This document shows, in pieces, positions 48,293 through 56,916 of a DNA stretch of 64,000 nucleotides. Where the stretch lies: contig NZ_CP109434.1 in NCBI RefSeq assembly GCF_036227105.1, positions 8,528,501-8,592,500 of the forward strand. Reading direction: 5' to 3'. The position numbers and the translations under genes are program-made. Numbering within the stretch: position 1 is the first letter of the stretch; each line of letters begins with the position of its first letter. This stretch comes from Amycolatopsis sp. NBC_01488. Its GTDB lineage: Bacteria > Actinomycetota > Actinomycetes > Mycobacteriales > Pseudonocardiaceae. The notes beneath the pieces are model-generated. The model had not been told where the DNA came from. It saw only the letters and a program-made list of their open reading frames with translations, and did not search any database.

Positions 48293-50294
48293 GCGTCGCC
48301 GGGTCGCTCGTGCTCGGGCGGCCCGTCTCGACGTGCCCCGCCAGGCGGCGCAGGAACTTCGGGTCGCGGTCCGACGACACCGACACGTCGTACCAGTCGT
48401 TGCTGCGCCGGGTGTCCACGTGCTCGACGACCCGCGCGCCCGGGCGCAGCTGGTGCGTCGACGAGCAGCGCCCGTACGCGTCCGACACCGTCAGCCGCAC
48501 CGGCGTCGTCCCCGGGTTGGCCAAGACCAGCGCCAGCTCGCCGCCTTCCTGGCGCACGCTCACCTCGGGCCCGGCGGCCCCGCCGCGGAACTGCCGCACG
48601 AACCCGTTGGGCCCGTAGGCCGTGTAGTCGTACGCCGCGGCAGCGGGCAGAGCGGCCGGCAGCGACTTCCCGGCGCCCACTGTGTACGTGCGAGGCTCGC
48701 CCGACGGCGTCACGACGTAGAACGCCGCGCCCGCGCGGCCGTGGTTGGCGAACGTGACCGTCAGGGTGCCGTTCGCCAGCCGGGCGTCGGCCGACAGGTC
48801 GTACGGCAGCGCCCGCGCCGGCCGCAGCCCGCGTTCCTGCTTCGGCAGCACGTTGTGCGCCGGGACCGCGGGCACGTAGTCCGGGTGCCGCAGCCGGTCC
48901 GGCGGCTGGTAGCCGGCGGTGTCGGGCAGCGCGGGCACGCGGGTGTCGGTGCGCGCGAAGTCGAACGCCGAGGTCAGGTCGCCGCACACCGACCGCCGCC
49001 ACGCCGTGATGTTCGGCTCCTGCACACCGAAGCGCCGCTCGATGAACCGGATGATCGAGGTGTGGTCGAACGTCTCCGAGCACACGTAGCCGCCCTTGCT
49101 CCACGGCGACACCACGAGCATCGGGACGCGCTGGCCGAGCCCGTACGGGCCGGCCGGGTTCGCCGCCGAGCCGGCGAAGATCTCCCCCGTGGTGTCCACA
49201 GTGGACTGGCCGGCCGCGGCGTACGGCGGCACGACGTGGTCGAAGAAGCCGTCGTTCTCGTCGTAGGTGATGAGCAGCGCGGTCTTGCTCCACACGTCCG
49301 GGTTCGCCGTCAGCGCGTCGAGCACCTGTGCGATGTACCAGGCGCCGTAGTTCACCGGCCAGTTCGGGTGCTCGCAGAACGCCTCGGGCGCGGTGATCCA
49401 CGAGACCTGCGGCAGCTTCCCGGCCTTGACGTCGGCGCGCAGCTGGTCGAAGTAGCCTTCGCCGGCCTTCGCGTTCGTGCCGGTGCGCGCCTTCTCGTAC
49501 AGCGCGTCGCCGGGCTTCGCGTTGCGGTAGGAGTTGAAGTACAGCAACGAGTTGTCGCCGTAGTTGCCGCGGTAGGCGTCCTCGATCCAGCCCCAGCCGC
49601 CGGCGGCGTCCAGGCCGTCCCCGACGTCCTGGTAGATCTTCCACGACACCCCGGCCTTCTCCAGCCGCTCCGGGTAGGTCGTCCAGGAGTAGCCCTTCTC
49701 GTCGTTGCCGAGGACCGGGCCGCCGCCCTGGCCGTCGTTGCCCGTGTAGCCGGTCCACATGTAGTAGCGGTTCGGGTCGGTCGAACCCATGAACGAGCAG
49801 TGGTAGGCGTCGCAGATCGTGAACGCGTCGGCCAGCGCGTAGTGGAACGGGATGTCCTCGCGCGTCAGGTACGCCATCGTGGTCGAGCCCTTCGCGGGCA
49901 CCCAGTTGTCATACTTGCCGCCGTTCCACGCCGCGTGCGTGTCGTTCCAGCCGTGCGGCAGGTCCTGGATGAACTGCAGGCCCAGGTTGTCCGCTTCGGG
50001 GTGGAAGGGCAGGATGTCGCGCTTGCCGTCGGACTGCGCCCAGACGGACTTGCCGGAGGCCAGCGTCGCCGGGCGCGGGTCACCGAAGCCGCGGACGCCG
50101 CGCAGCGTGCCGAAGTAGTGGTCGAACGACCGGTTCTCCTGCATGAGGACCACGATGTGCTCGATGTCCCGCAGCGTCCCGGTCCGCCGGGCGGCGGGGA
50201 TCTCGGCGGCGCGAGCGATGCTCGTGGAGAGTGCGGAAAGGGCGGCGGTGCCGCCGGCCAGCTGCAGGAAACGCCGTCGGTTGACGTCCGTCAT
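48282..50294 (-). CDS. Phosphocholine-specific phospholipase C, Tat-exported
   Basis: A 670-residue protein with a twin-arginine signal (NRRRFLQLAGG at 5-15, then an alanine-rich h-region ending ARA). The catalytic phosphoesterase domain carries IEHIVVLMQENRSFDHYFGTLRGV, MGSTDPNRYYMWTG, and ITYDENDGFFDHVVPP with metal and catalytic residues. Two C-terminal DUF756-type beta domains follow (from about 500). It hydrolyses phosphatidylcholine or sphingomyelin outside the cell, releasing phosphocholine. It may serve phosphate or choline acquisition; no regulatory PHO-box was identified. Confidence 0.92.
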   Translation of the reverse strand: MTDVNRRRFLQLAGGTAALSALSTSIARAAEIPAARRTGTLRDIEHIVVLMQENRSFDHYFGTLRGVRGFGDPRPATLASGKSVWAQSDGKRDILPFHPEADNLGLQFIQDLPHGWNDTHAAWNGGKYDNWVPAKGSTTMAYLTREDIPFHYALADAFTICDAYHCSFMGSTDPNRYYMWTGYTGNDGQGGGPVLGNDEKGYSWTTYPERLEKAGVSWKIYQDVGDGLDAAGGWGWIEDAYRGNYGDNSLLYFNSYRNAKPGDALYEKARTGTNAKAGEGYFDQLRADVKAGKLPQVSWITAPEAFCEHPNWPVNYGAWYIAQVLDALTANPDVWSKTALLITYDENDGFFDHVVPPYAAAGQSTVDTTGEIFAGSAANPAGPYGLGQRVPMLVVSPWSKGGYVCSETFDHTSIIRFIERRFGVQEPNITAWRRSVCGDLTSAFDFARTDTRVPALPDTAGYQPPDRLRHPDYVPAVPAHNVLPKQERGLRPARALPYDLSADARLANGTLTVTFANHGRAGAAFYVVTPSGEPRTYTVGAGKSLPAALPAAAAYDYTAYGPNGFVRQFRGGAAGPEVSVRQEGGELALVLANPGTTPVRLTVSDAYGRCSSTHQLRPGARVVEHVDTRRSNDWYDVSVSSDRDPKFLRRLAGHVETGRPSTSDPATLTT
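49193..49205. repeat. GTCCAC-W-GTGGAC palindrome, copy 4
   Basis: A perfect copy inside the phospholipase C gene. Confidence 0.6.
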
Positions 50295-50432
50295 GGGGAC
50301 TCCGGGGGTGTCGGGGTGGAGAGCCGGGTCAGTATGTGCGGGCCTTCGAGAACCTGTGCCGGGCCCGAGGCTAACGCCGGGCGAAACCCTGGTAAACGAC
50401 TGGCGACGACCTGATCTTGACGCGAATACAGA

Positions 50433-50442
50433 AGTACGTACT
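50433..50442. promoter_or_regulatory. Palindrome AGTACGTACT in the MarR promoter
   Basis: A perfect 10-bp palindrome between a TTGACG (50417-50422) and a TAATGT (50442-50447) that could be -35/-10 boxes with a long 19-bp spacer. It is 16 bases before the MarR ATG, a good position for autoregulation. Confidence 0.4.
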
Positions 50443-50458
50443 AATGTAGAACTTCACT

Positions 50459-50986
50459 ATGAACGACTTCGCCAAAGATTCCGACGACCACCTCTACTCC
50501 CCCGACGTCCGCGGCGCGCTGGCCGAGTTCACCCGCGGCGAAGACACCGGCGTGCTCGAAGCCGCCGCGGCCGTCCGCACGGCCGCCCGAAGCCTGGACC
50601 AGCTGCGGTCCCACGGCACCGACAGCCGCGGCCTCAGCTCGGGCGCCCTGGACATCCTCATCCGGCTGAGCACGGCCGAAGCGAACATCAAGGACCTCGC
50701 CGCGTCGGCCGGCGTCAGCTCGCGCAACGTCACCGGTCTGGTCGACACCTTGGAGCGCGCCGGGCACGCGGTGCGGGTCCCCGACCCGCGTGACCGGCGG
50801 TCCGTGCTGGTCCGGATCACCGGCGGCGGCCGGAAGTGGCTCGAGGAGTTCCGCCGGCCGGCACAGCTGGCCATGGCGGCGCTCTTCCGCGGGTTCACCG
50901 CCGCCGAGACGACCCAGTTGCGTCACCTCTGCCTGCGCCTGGCGGAAAACCAGCAGGCCCTCGCCCGGCACCTGGAGAACCGATGA
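50459..50986 (+). CDS. MarR family transcriptional regulator
   Basis: A 175-residue MarR protein. The recognition region reads LSSGALDILIRLSTAEANIKDLAASAGVSSRNVTGLVDTLERAGHAVRVPDPRDRRSVLVRIT, a textbook winged helix with the DxRxxR wing. The last codons overlap the ATG of a SnoaL-like gene (ATGA), so the two are one transcript. Confidence 0.9.
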   Translation: MNDFAKDSDDHLYSPDVRGALAEFTRGEDTGVLEAAAAVRTAARSLDQLRSHGTDSRGLSSGALDILIRLSTAEANIKDLAASAGVSSRNVTGLVDTLERAGHAVRVPDPRDRRSVLVRITGGGRKWLEEFRRPAQLAMAALFRGFTAAETTQLRHLCLRLAENQQALARHLENR

Positions 50987-51345
50987 CCACCCGCGAGACC
51001 GTTTCGGCCTACTCCCGCGCCCGCTTCGCCGGCGACGTCACCGCCGCGGCCGCGCAGCTGGCCAGCACGTTCACCTTCCGCAGCCCGCTGATCAGCTCGG
51101 ACGACGCCCGCGGCCACCTGGCGGGGCTCGGCGCGTTCATCGGCGTGGTCACCGGCGTCGACCTGATCAGCGAACTCTACGGCGAGTCCGAGGCCACGCT
51201 CGTGTACGACGTCCACACCGCGACCCCGGTCGGCACCCAGCGCACGGCCGAGCACTTCCGGTTGCAGGACGGGAAGATCACGGCCATCACGCTGATCTTC
51301 GACGCGACGCCGTGGCACCCGGTCATGGCGGCCGCCGGACGCTAG
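50983..51345 (+). CDS. SnoaL/NTF2-like small protein
   Basis: A 120-residue protein with the SnoaL-like cone-fold pattern: TVSAYSRARFAGDVTAAAAQLASTFTFRSPL at the start, and TAEHFRLQDGKITAITLIFDATPWH near the end. It is translationally coupled to the MarR gene. Such proteins are often small isomerases or ligand-binding proteins; no catalytic assignment is possible. Confidence 0.8.
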   Translation: MTTRETVSAYSRARFAGDVTAAAAQLASTFTFRSPLISSDDARGHLAGLGAFIGVVTGVDLISELYGESEATLVYDVHTATPVGTQRTAEHFRLQDGKITAITLIFDATPWHPVMAAAGR

Positions 51346-51459
51346 CAGCGGTGCCCGCCCGGCTGCCCGGATCATCCACATCACGGGCTGAGCTCGAACA
51401 CCGGCAGGCACCGCTGCGCGCGGTGTACCCGGCCCCGCCGGCCACAAACCCGCGGCCGC

Positions 51460-51494
51460 GTCGTGAGCGGGAAACGCCGTTTCCCGCTCACGAC
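51460..51494. terminator. Perfect 16-bp hairpin
   Basis: Arm GTCGTGAGCGGGAAAC at 51460-51475, a 3-nt loop, and its exact complement at 51479-51494. It lies between the SnoaL-like gene and the convergent muconolactone-isomerase-like gene. A closely related arm occurs at 62044-62060. Confidence 0.6.
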
Positions 51495-51499
51495 TGCGT

Positions 51500-51799
51500 T
51501 CAGGGGCGGCCGACGCCGGGGTCGCTCGGGTGCGGCTCGACCGGCGTCACCGCCACCGCCATCCAGGCGTGCAGCGGCATCGACTCGAGCACCTGCCGCA
51601 GCTCGGCCTCGCCGGCCGCGGCGAACAGCCCGATCGTGCGCCACTCGCCCGGCCCCTCCGGCGGCTTCCAGAGCCGCAGGAGGTGGCCTTGCGCCGCCAG
51701 TTCCTTGCTCCGCGCGCTTTCGCGCCGTCGCGTGTCCGCGACTGTCTCGTCGCTCGTGCCCGGCGGGACCGTGGTCGTCATGTCGACGAGGAACTCCAT
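51500..51799 (-). CDS. Muconolactone delta-isomerase-like protein
   Basis: A 99-residue protein with a ferredoxin-like fold pattern: MEFLVDMTTTVPPG at the start, RESARSKELAAQGHLLRLWKPPEG, and LESMPLHAWMAVAVTPVEPHPSDPG at the end, as in muconolactone isomerase (CatC-like) proteins. No other catechol-pathway genes are nearby, so it may be a detoxification relative rather than true CatC. Same strand as, and 13 bp downstream of, the next gene. Confidence 0.8.
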   Translation of the reverse strand: MEFLVDMTTTVPPGTSDETVADTRRRESARSKELAAQGHLLRLWKPPEGPGEWRTIGLFAAAGEAELRQVLESMPLHAWMAVAVTPVEPHPSDPGVGRP

Positions 51800-51812
51800 C
51801 GTCGTGCTCCTT

Positions 51813-52160
51813 TCAGAGCCGCGAGACCTGATAGTGGGCGATCAGCCAGGCGTCTCCGGCCCGGCGGACGATCACGCTCAGGTGCACCGAGAGCGTCGGC
51901 CGGTCGGTGAAGCCGAAGTCCACGCTCGAATACCCGAGGACCACGTCTTCGGCGAGGCGCCGGGTCTCCAGGATGCGGTAGTCCGCCGTCATGCCGAGCG
52001 GCTGGGAGTCGTAGTAGGCGGCCACGCTGTCCCGGCCCACGCTGTAGGGGTGCAGGCCCTGGAAGATCGCGTCCTCGGTGAAGGACGCCGCCACCCGGTC
52101 CGGGTCGTGCGCGTCGACCGCGGACTTCCAGGCGTCCAGCACTTCCGTGAGGATGTCCAT
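51813..52160 (-). CDS. Nuclear-transport-factor-2-like / SnoaL-like protein
   Basis: A 115-residue protein with the NTF2-like pattern VLDAWKSAVDAHDPDRVAASFTEDAIFQGLHPYSVGRDSVAAYYDS...VIVRRAGDAWLIAHYQVS. It lies 5 bp downstream of the SDR gene, so the SDR, this protein and the CatC-like protein form one operon. Function unknown; a small enzyme or ligand-binding subunit is expected. Confidence 0.8.
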   Translation of the reverse strand: MDILTEVLDAWKSAVDAHDPDRVAASFTEDAIFQGLHPYSVGRDSVAAYYDSQPLGMTADYRILETRRLAEDVVLGYSSVDFGFTDRPTLSVHLSVIVRRAGDAWLIAHYQVSRL

Positions 52161-52165
52161 GGCGG

Positions 52166-52873
52166 TCAGTGTCCCGCGCTCTGGCCGCCGTCGACGTGCA
52201 GGATCTCGCCGGTGACGAACGGCGCGCCCTCCAGGTAGACGACCGCGTCGGCGATGTCGCCGGTGTCGCCCATCCGCCCGAGCGGGTGCAGGCCGGCGAG
52301 CGCGTCGTGCGTCGAGGGAGGGTGCATCGGGGTGCGGATGATGCCGAGTGACACGGCGTTGACGCGGACACCCCGCGCGGCGTACTCGATGGCCAGGGAC
52401 TTCGTGACCGCGTTCAGGCCACCCTTCGTCAGCGACGCCAGCGCCGACGGCACCGCGCTGTTCGCGTGGTCGGTCAGGCTGGTGGTGACGTTGACGACGT
52501 GCCCGCCGCCGGTCTCCAGCATCGCGGCGACGGCGCGTTGGGTGACCGTGAAGAACCCGCGCAGGTTCACGCCGGTCACGAGGTCGAAGTCGGCCTCGGT
52601 GTACTCGGTGAACGGCTTCCCGACGAAGACGCCGGCGTTGTTGACCAGCGTGTCGACGCGGCCGAACGTCGCCAGCGCCCGGTCGATCACGCGGGCGCCG
52701 ACGGCCGGGTCGGCGATGTCGCCCGCGACGGCCAGGATCCCGGCGTCGCCCGGCGGGGTGATGGACCGTGAGTTCGCGACCACGGCGTAGCCGAGCTTCC
52801 GGTACGCCTCGACCACGGCCGCGCCGATGCCCTGCGAGGCGCCGGTGACGACCGCGACCTTCTGGATGTTCAT
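52166..52873 (-). CDS. Short-chain dehydrogenase/reductase
   Basis: A 235-residue classical SDR: VTGASQGIGAAVVEAYRKLG, VNNAGVF, GHVVNVTTS and LHVDGG at the end. The region where YxxxK is expected reads PSALASLTKGG: lysine is present but the tyrosine appears to be replaced, so catalysis may be altered. The start at 52873 (MNIQKVAVVTG) has AGGAGG upstream. It is divergent from a LysR gene with an inverted repeat between them, the usual regulator/target arrangement. Confidence 0.87.
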   Translation of the reverse strand: MNIQKVAVVTGASQGIGAAVVEAYRKLGYAVVANSRSITPPGDAGILAVAGDIADPAVGARVIDRALATFGRVDTLVNNAGVFVGKPFTEYTEADFDLVTGVNLRGFFTVTQRAVAAMLETGGGHVVNVTTSLTDHANSAVPSALASLTKGGLNAVTKSLAIEYAARGVRVNAVSLGIIRTPMHPPSTHDALAGLHPLGRMGDTGDIADAVVYLEGAPFVTGEILHVDGGQSAGH

Positions 52874-52954
52874 GGTTCCTCCTGGTGGGTGTGCTTCCCG
52901 GACCGAGGATGTGCCGAGCGGAACCGGCCCCGCCACGACCGGCTCGCTTTCAGC

Positions 52955-52973
52955 TGGGAGGCCCGGGCTCCCA
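52955..52973. promoter_or_regulatory. LysR site candidate TGGGAG-N7-CTCCCA
   Basis: A perfect 6-7-6 inverted repeat in the divergent SDR/LysR region, 18 bases before the LysR ATG. Spacing and placement fit a LysR recognition site. Confidence 0.5.
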
Positions 52974-52991
52974 CCGCACTAAGCTCCCGGT

Positions 52992-53966
52992 ATGGAGCTA
53001 CGCCAGCTTCGGTACTTCGTGGCCGTCGCCACCGAACTGAACTTCGGCCGGGCCGCGGAGCGGCTGCGCATCGCCGGGCCGTCGCTGTCCCAGCAGATCA
53101 AGGCGCTCGAACGCGACCTCGGCGTCCGCCTCTTCGACCGCGACCGCCGGTCGGTGACGCTCACCGAGTGCGGCGAGTCGCTGCTGCCGCGGGTCCTCGC
53201 GCTGCTGGAGCAGGCGGACGAGCTGCGCCGCGCGGCGGCCGGGATCGCCGCGCACGAGCCGGTGCGGCTGGGATACGTCAACTGGCGCCCCGCCGACCTG
53301 CTCGACCGCGTGGCGGGCGTCGCGCACCTGCACGTCGACACGTGGGTGCTGCCCTCGCACGCCCAGCTGCGCCGGGTCGCCGAGCAGAGCATCGACCTGG
53401 CGATCTGCTGGGCGCGGACGGCCGACCTGGCCGAGCACGACCTGGCGGCCCACCTGCTCGGCGCGGACCGCCTCCACGCGATCGGCACCGGGACCGCCGA
53501 CGTGCCCGCGCAGGACGTCGTCGTGCTCGTCGACGACGACACCGCCAGCTGGGCGTCGTGGAACCTCTTCGCCGCGGAGTTCGCCCGGGTCACCGGCGCC
53601 GAAGTCGTGCGCACCCACGACGGCGGCGTCACCGGCCCGGCGTTCTTCGATCACGTCCGCCGGCTGCGCCGTCCGGTGCTCAACTCCCCGAAGGGCCAGA
53701 CGACGCCGGTTCCGCCGGACCTCGCCCGCCGGCCGGTGACCGGGCCGGCTCCGCTGTGGACGTGGTCACTGGTGGCCCGCCGCGACGAAACCCGCGCGCC
53801 GGTCCTCGCGACGGTCGAGGCGCTCACCCGGGACGTCGCCGCGCTCGACCTCGACACCGGGTGGGTGCCCGCGGACGACCCGCACGCGGCGCTCAGCCGA
53901 ACGCCCGCACCGCCACGTCCTGCCACGCGGTCCACGTCTTCAGCCGCTCCTGGTACTCCTCGGTGA
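52992..53966 (+). CDS. LysR family transcriptional regulator
   Basis: A 324-residue LysR protein with the N-terminal HTH MELRQLRYFVAVATELNFGRAAERLRIAGPSLSQQIKALERDLGVRLFDR and a periplasmic-binding-like sensor domain. The last 30 or so residues (RTPAPPRPATRSTSSAAPGTPR) are low-complexity and lie opposite the coding region of the next SDR gene. The overlap is 74 bp, so the original stop was probably earlier. Likely controls the divergent SDR operon. Confidence 0.87.
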   Translation: MELRQLRYFVAVATELNFGRAAERLRIAGPSLSQQIKALERDLGVRLFDRDRRSVTLTECGESLLPRVLALLEQADELRRAAAGIAAHEPVRLGYVNWRPADLLDRVAGVAHLHVDTWVLPSHAQLRRVAEQSIDLAICWARTADLAEHDLAAHLLGADRLHAIGTGTADVPAQDVVVLVDDDTASWASWNLFAAEFARVTGAEVVRTHDGGVTGPAFFDHVRRLRRPVLNSPKGQTTPVPPDLARRPVTGPAPLWTWSLVARRDETRAPVLATVEALTRDVAALDLDTGWVPADDPHAALSRTPAPPRPATRSTSSAAPGTPR

Positions 53967-54681
53967 CCGCGGGCAGCGACTTGCCGAGGAACATCCGCAG
54001 CGGCGGGTCGGCGGCGTCGACGAGCGCGAGGATCGCCGCCCGGGTGGCGTGCGGGTCGCCGACGTCCCAGTGGCCTTCGCCGGCGGCCGGGTAGTCCGGG
54101 TTGGGTGTGCTCCGCCGCGAGCCCACGCTCAGCCAGTCGGTCGCGTACGGCCCCGGCTCCAGGTTGGTGACGTGGATGCCGAACTCCGCGACTTCCTGCG
54201 CCAGCGACTGGGAAAGGCCTTCCAGTGCCCACTTCGACGCGTGGTAGGCGCCGATGCCCGGGAACGCGAGCACGCCGCCCTCGCTGGTGACCTGGACGAT
54301 GTGCCCGCGACGCTGCGCGCGCAGGATCGGCAGCGCCGCCTGCGTGACCCAGAGCGCGCCGAAGAAGTTGGTCTCCAGCTGGGCGCGGACGTCGTCTTCG
54401 CCGAGTTCCTCGACGCGGCCGAAGTGGCCGTAGCCGGCGTTGTTGACCACGACGTCCAAGCCGCCGAAATGGTCTGCGGCGCGCCGGACCGCGGCGAACG
54501 CGGCGTCGCGGTCGGTGACGTCGAGCTCGAGCGGGAGGACCGCGTCGCCGTACCGCTCGGCGAGGTCGTCGAGGTCAGCAGGAGTGCGTGCGGTGGCGGC
54601 GACCCGGTCGCCGCGGTCGAGGGCGGCTTCGGTCCAGTGGCGGCCGAAGCCCTTCGAGGAGCCTGTGATGAACCAGATCAT
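53893..54681 (-). CDS. Short-chain dehydrogenase/reductase
   Basis: A 262-residue classical SDR: MIWFITGSSKGFGRHWTEAAL, VVNNAGYGHFGRVEEL, HIVQVTSEGG, and YHASKWALEGLSQSLAQEV with the YxxxK pair. The start at 54681 begins at the Rossmann strand. It is divergent from the second LysR gene, with GCCATGAGCA/TGCTCATGGC repeats between them. Substrate unknown. Confidence 0.88.
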   Translation of the reverse strand: MIWFITGSSKGFGRHWTEAALDRGDRVAATARTPADLDDLAERYGDAVLPLELDVTDRDAAFAAVRRAADHFGGLDVVVNNAGYGHFGRVEELGEDDVRAQLETNFFGALWVTQAALPILRAQRRGHIVQVTSEGGVLAFPGIGAYHASKWALEGLSQSLAQEVAEFGIHVTNLEPGPYATDWLSVGSRRSTPNPDYPAAGEGHWDVGDPHATRAAILALVDAADPPLRMFLGKSLPAVTEEYQERLKTWTAWQDVAVRAFG

Positions 54682-54703
54682 GCTTCCATGCTGGGAGCTC
54701 CAA

Positions 54704-54756
54704 GCCATGAGCACCAGCGATGTCTGCTCATGACTGCCATGCGGTCTGCTCATGGC
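54704..54756. promoter_or_regulatory. LysR binding-site cluster (GCCATGAGCA ... TGCTCATGGC)
   Basis: GCCATGAGCA at 54704-54713 is the exact complement of TGCTCATGGC at 54747-54756, and another TGCTCATG lies at 54725-54732. Multiple half-sites across the divergent region fit a LysR recognition/activation site arrangement. Confidence 0.55.
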
Positions 54757-54768
54757 TAAGCTGCCGGG

Positions 54769-55671
54769 ATGGGAGAAGTGACGCTGACCGGCTTGCGAGT
54801 CGTCCGCGAAGTGGCGGCCACGGGCTCGTTCACCGCGGCGGCCGCGTCGCTCGGCTACACGCAGTCCGCCATCTCGCGGCAGGTCGCGATGATGGAAGCC
54901 GCCGCGGGCACGGCGTTGTTCGAGCGGCACGCCCGCGGCGTACGGCCGAGCCCGGCCGGGGCGCTCCTGGCCCGGCACGCCACCACCGCGCTCGCCGTCG
55001 TCGACACGGCGGAGCAGGAACTGGCGGGCCTGCGCGACCGGCTGGCGGGGCGGCTGTTGATCGGTGTCTTCCCGGCCGCGGCGGCGGTCCTGGTCCCCCG
55101 CGCGCTCGCCGTCCTGCGCACCCGGCACCCCGGGCTGGTGGTCACCCTCGACGAGGGGGCGACCCCGGCGCTGCTCGCGCGGCTGCGCGGCGGGCGCACC
55201 GAGGTCGTGGTGATCGGGGTCGGCGAGGGGCTGCCCGGCTACGACCTCGCGGGCCTGCACCAGGACGTCCTGACCGAGGACGACCTGCGCGTCGCCGTCC
55301 CGGCCGGGCACCGGCTCGCGCACCGGCGGCCGGTGGACGTCGCCGACCTGCGCGACGAGACGTGGATCGTAGGCCGCGGCGGCCGCGGAGAGCCGCAGTT
55401 CGGCGCGTGGCCGACCCTGGACGAACCCCGGGTCGGCCACGCGGTCCGCAGCTGGACGACGCGGCTGGGGATGGTGGCGGCCGGGCTGGGGATCGCGCTG
55501 CTGCCGGGCGTGGCGGCCGCGTCGGTACCGGCGGGGGTCGTGGTCGTCCCCGTCGAGGATCCGGCCTGGCGCGGCCGATCGGCGGTCGTGCTCACCCGGC
55601 CGGGCCGCTCGGCGGGCGCCACCGCGGTCGTCGACGCCCTCCGCGAGCAGGCCGCCGAGATGCGCGGCTGA
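54769..55671 (+). CDS. LysR family transcriptional regulator
   Basis: A 300-residue LysR protein. The HTH is LTGLRVVREVAATGSFTAAAASLGYTQSAISRQVAMMEAAAGTALFERHARGVRPSPAG, and the effector domain has TLDEGATPALLARLRGGRTEVVVIG. Divergent from the SDR gene at 53893-54681. Confidence 0.9.
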   Translation: MGEVTLTGLRVVREVAATGSFTAAAASLGYTQSAISRQVAMMEAAAGTALFERHARGVRPSPAGALLARHATTALAVVDTAEQELAGLRDRLAGRLLIGVFPAAAAVLVPRALAVLRTRHPGLVVTLDEGATPALLARLRGGRTEVVVIGVGEGLPGYDLAGLHQDVLTEDDLRVAVPAGHRLAHRRPVDVADLRDETWIVGRGGRGEPQFGAWPTLDEPRVGHAVRSWTTRLGMVAAGLGIALLPGVAAASVPAGVVVVPVEDPAWRGRSAVVLTRPGRSAGATAVVDALREQAAEMRG

Positions 55672-55966
55672 TCACCGGCTTCCCGGCCACGCTTTCGCCC
55701 ACGCCGCCGACGGCAGCGTCGACCTCGCCCGGATCGCCGCGGAGCTGGACACCTGCGAACCCCGGGCCAGCGACCTGGACCCGCGAGCACTCGTCGAGTG
55801 CCTGTTCTTCGGCCCGTGGGCCGTCAGCCCGCGCTTGAGCACATCCTCGACAAGCGTGCTCGCGTGCCCGGCCGCGCCCCTCGCGCCGTCGAAGTGGTTC
55901 GGCCGGGCGGTTCACCACCTCGAAGTCACCGATCCGCCGGTACGCGACCCGCCGACCCCGGTGTGA
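55670..55966 (+). pseudogene. Possible degraded coding remnant
   Basis: In the 478-bp gap after the LysR gene an open frame without a start reads protein-like text (VDLARIAAELDTCEPRASD, then DLDPRALVECLFFGPWAVS). Near 55820 protein-like sequence appears to continue in another frame (ALEHILDKRARVPGR). This looks like a frameshifted relic. I do not recognise the family. The rest of the gap up to 56149 holds only the FabG-type promoter region. Confidence 0.3.
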
Positions 55967-56060
55967 CGTTGGCCACCGGCCTTCCCCGGCGCCCGCGGCT
56001 TCCTCGGCAAACCCGGTCAGCCCAGGCGGAAGCCCCGAAATCTGCGTACGTTGGCAGCGC

Positions 56061-56082
56061 GATACGGGCCGTTACCCGTATC
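56061..56082. promoter_or_regulatory. Inverted repeat GATACGGG-N6-CCCGTATC
   Basis: A perfect 8-6-8 repeat 67 bases upstream of the FabG-like gene. A likely operator for the SDR/MaoC pair; the cognate regulator is not identified. Confidence 0.5.
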
Positions 56083-56149
56083 GTCCGTGACCAACCGCTT
56101 AGTAGGCTCGTGGGCACGAGCCCGCTTCTCAACGACGAGGAGGTCCCCC

Positions 56150-56911
56150 GTGACCGATTCCCCTTCCCGTGTCGCCGTGGTCACCGGTGCCGGCCGCGGC
56201 ATCGGTGCCGCCGTCGCGGCGCGGCTGGCCGAGGACGGCTTCGCCGTCGGGCTGCTGGACCTGGACGAGGCCGGCGTCAAGCAGGGCGCCGAGGCGATCG
56301 TGGCCAAGGGCGGCAAGGCCGTCGGCGTCGCGCTGGACGTCAGTGACGCCGAGCAGGTCGAGGCGGCCGTCACGCGCGTCGCCGACGAGCTGGGCCCGCC
56401 GGTCGTGCTGATCAACAACGCCGGCATCACCCGCGACAACCTGATCTTCAAGATGACCGAGCAGGACTGGGACTCCGTCCTCGGCGTGCACCTCAAGGGC
56501 TCGTTCCTGATGACCCGCGCGGTGCAGAAGTACATGACGCAGGAGAAGTACGGCCGGATCGTCAACCTCTCCAGCACGTCCGCGCTGGGCAACCGCGGCC
56601 AGGTCAACTACTCCGCCGCGAAGGCCGGCATGCAGGGCTTCACCAAGACCCTCGCCATCGAGCTGGGCAAGTTCAACGTCACCGCCAACGCGATCGCGCC
56701 GGGCTTCATCGCCACCGACATGACCGCCGCGACGGCCGAGCGGCTCGGCATGGGCTTCGAGGAGTTCAAGGCCGCGGCCGCGTCGCAGATCCCGGTGCAG
56801 CGCGTCGGCACGCCCGACGACATCGCGAACCTGGCCTCGTTCCTGGTCAGCGAAGGCGCCGGGTTCGTCTCCGGCCAGGTCATCTACGCCGCCGGCGGAC
56901 CGAAGGACTGA
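56150..56911 (+). CDS. 3-ketoacyl-ACP/CoA reductase-like SDR (FabG-type)
   Basis: A 253-residue SDR: VTGAGRGIGAAVAARLAEDG, INNAGITRDNLIFKM, NLSSTSALGNRGQVNYSAAKAG with Y154/K158, and GFIATDMT. The FabG-like segment NLIFKMTEQDWDSVL and the C-terminal AGGP fit reductases acting on 3-ketoacyl thioesters. The GTG at 56150 follows GAGGAGG. It lies 5 bp upstream of a MaoC dehydratase, suggesting reduction and (de)hydration of a common acyl thioester. Confidence 0.9.
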   Translation: MTDSPSRVAVVTGAGRGIGAAVAARLAEDGFAVGLLDLDEAGVKQGAEAIVAKGGKAVGVALDVSDAEQVEAAVTRVADELGPPVVLINNAGITRDNLIFKMTEQDWDSVLGVHLKGSFLMTRAVQKYMTQEKYGRIVNLSSTSALGNRGQVNYSAAKAGMQGFTKTLAIELGKFNVTANAIAPGFIATDMTAATAERLGMGFEEFKAAAASQIPVQRVGTPDDIANLASFLVSEGAGFVSGQVIYAAGGPKD

Positions 56912-56916
56912 GGGCG

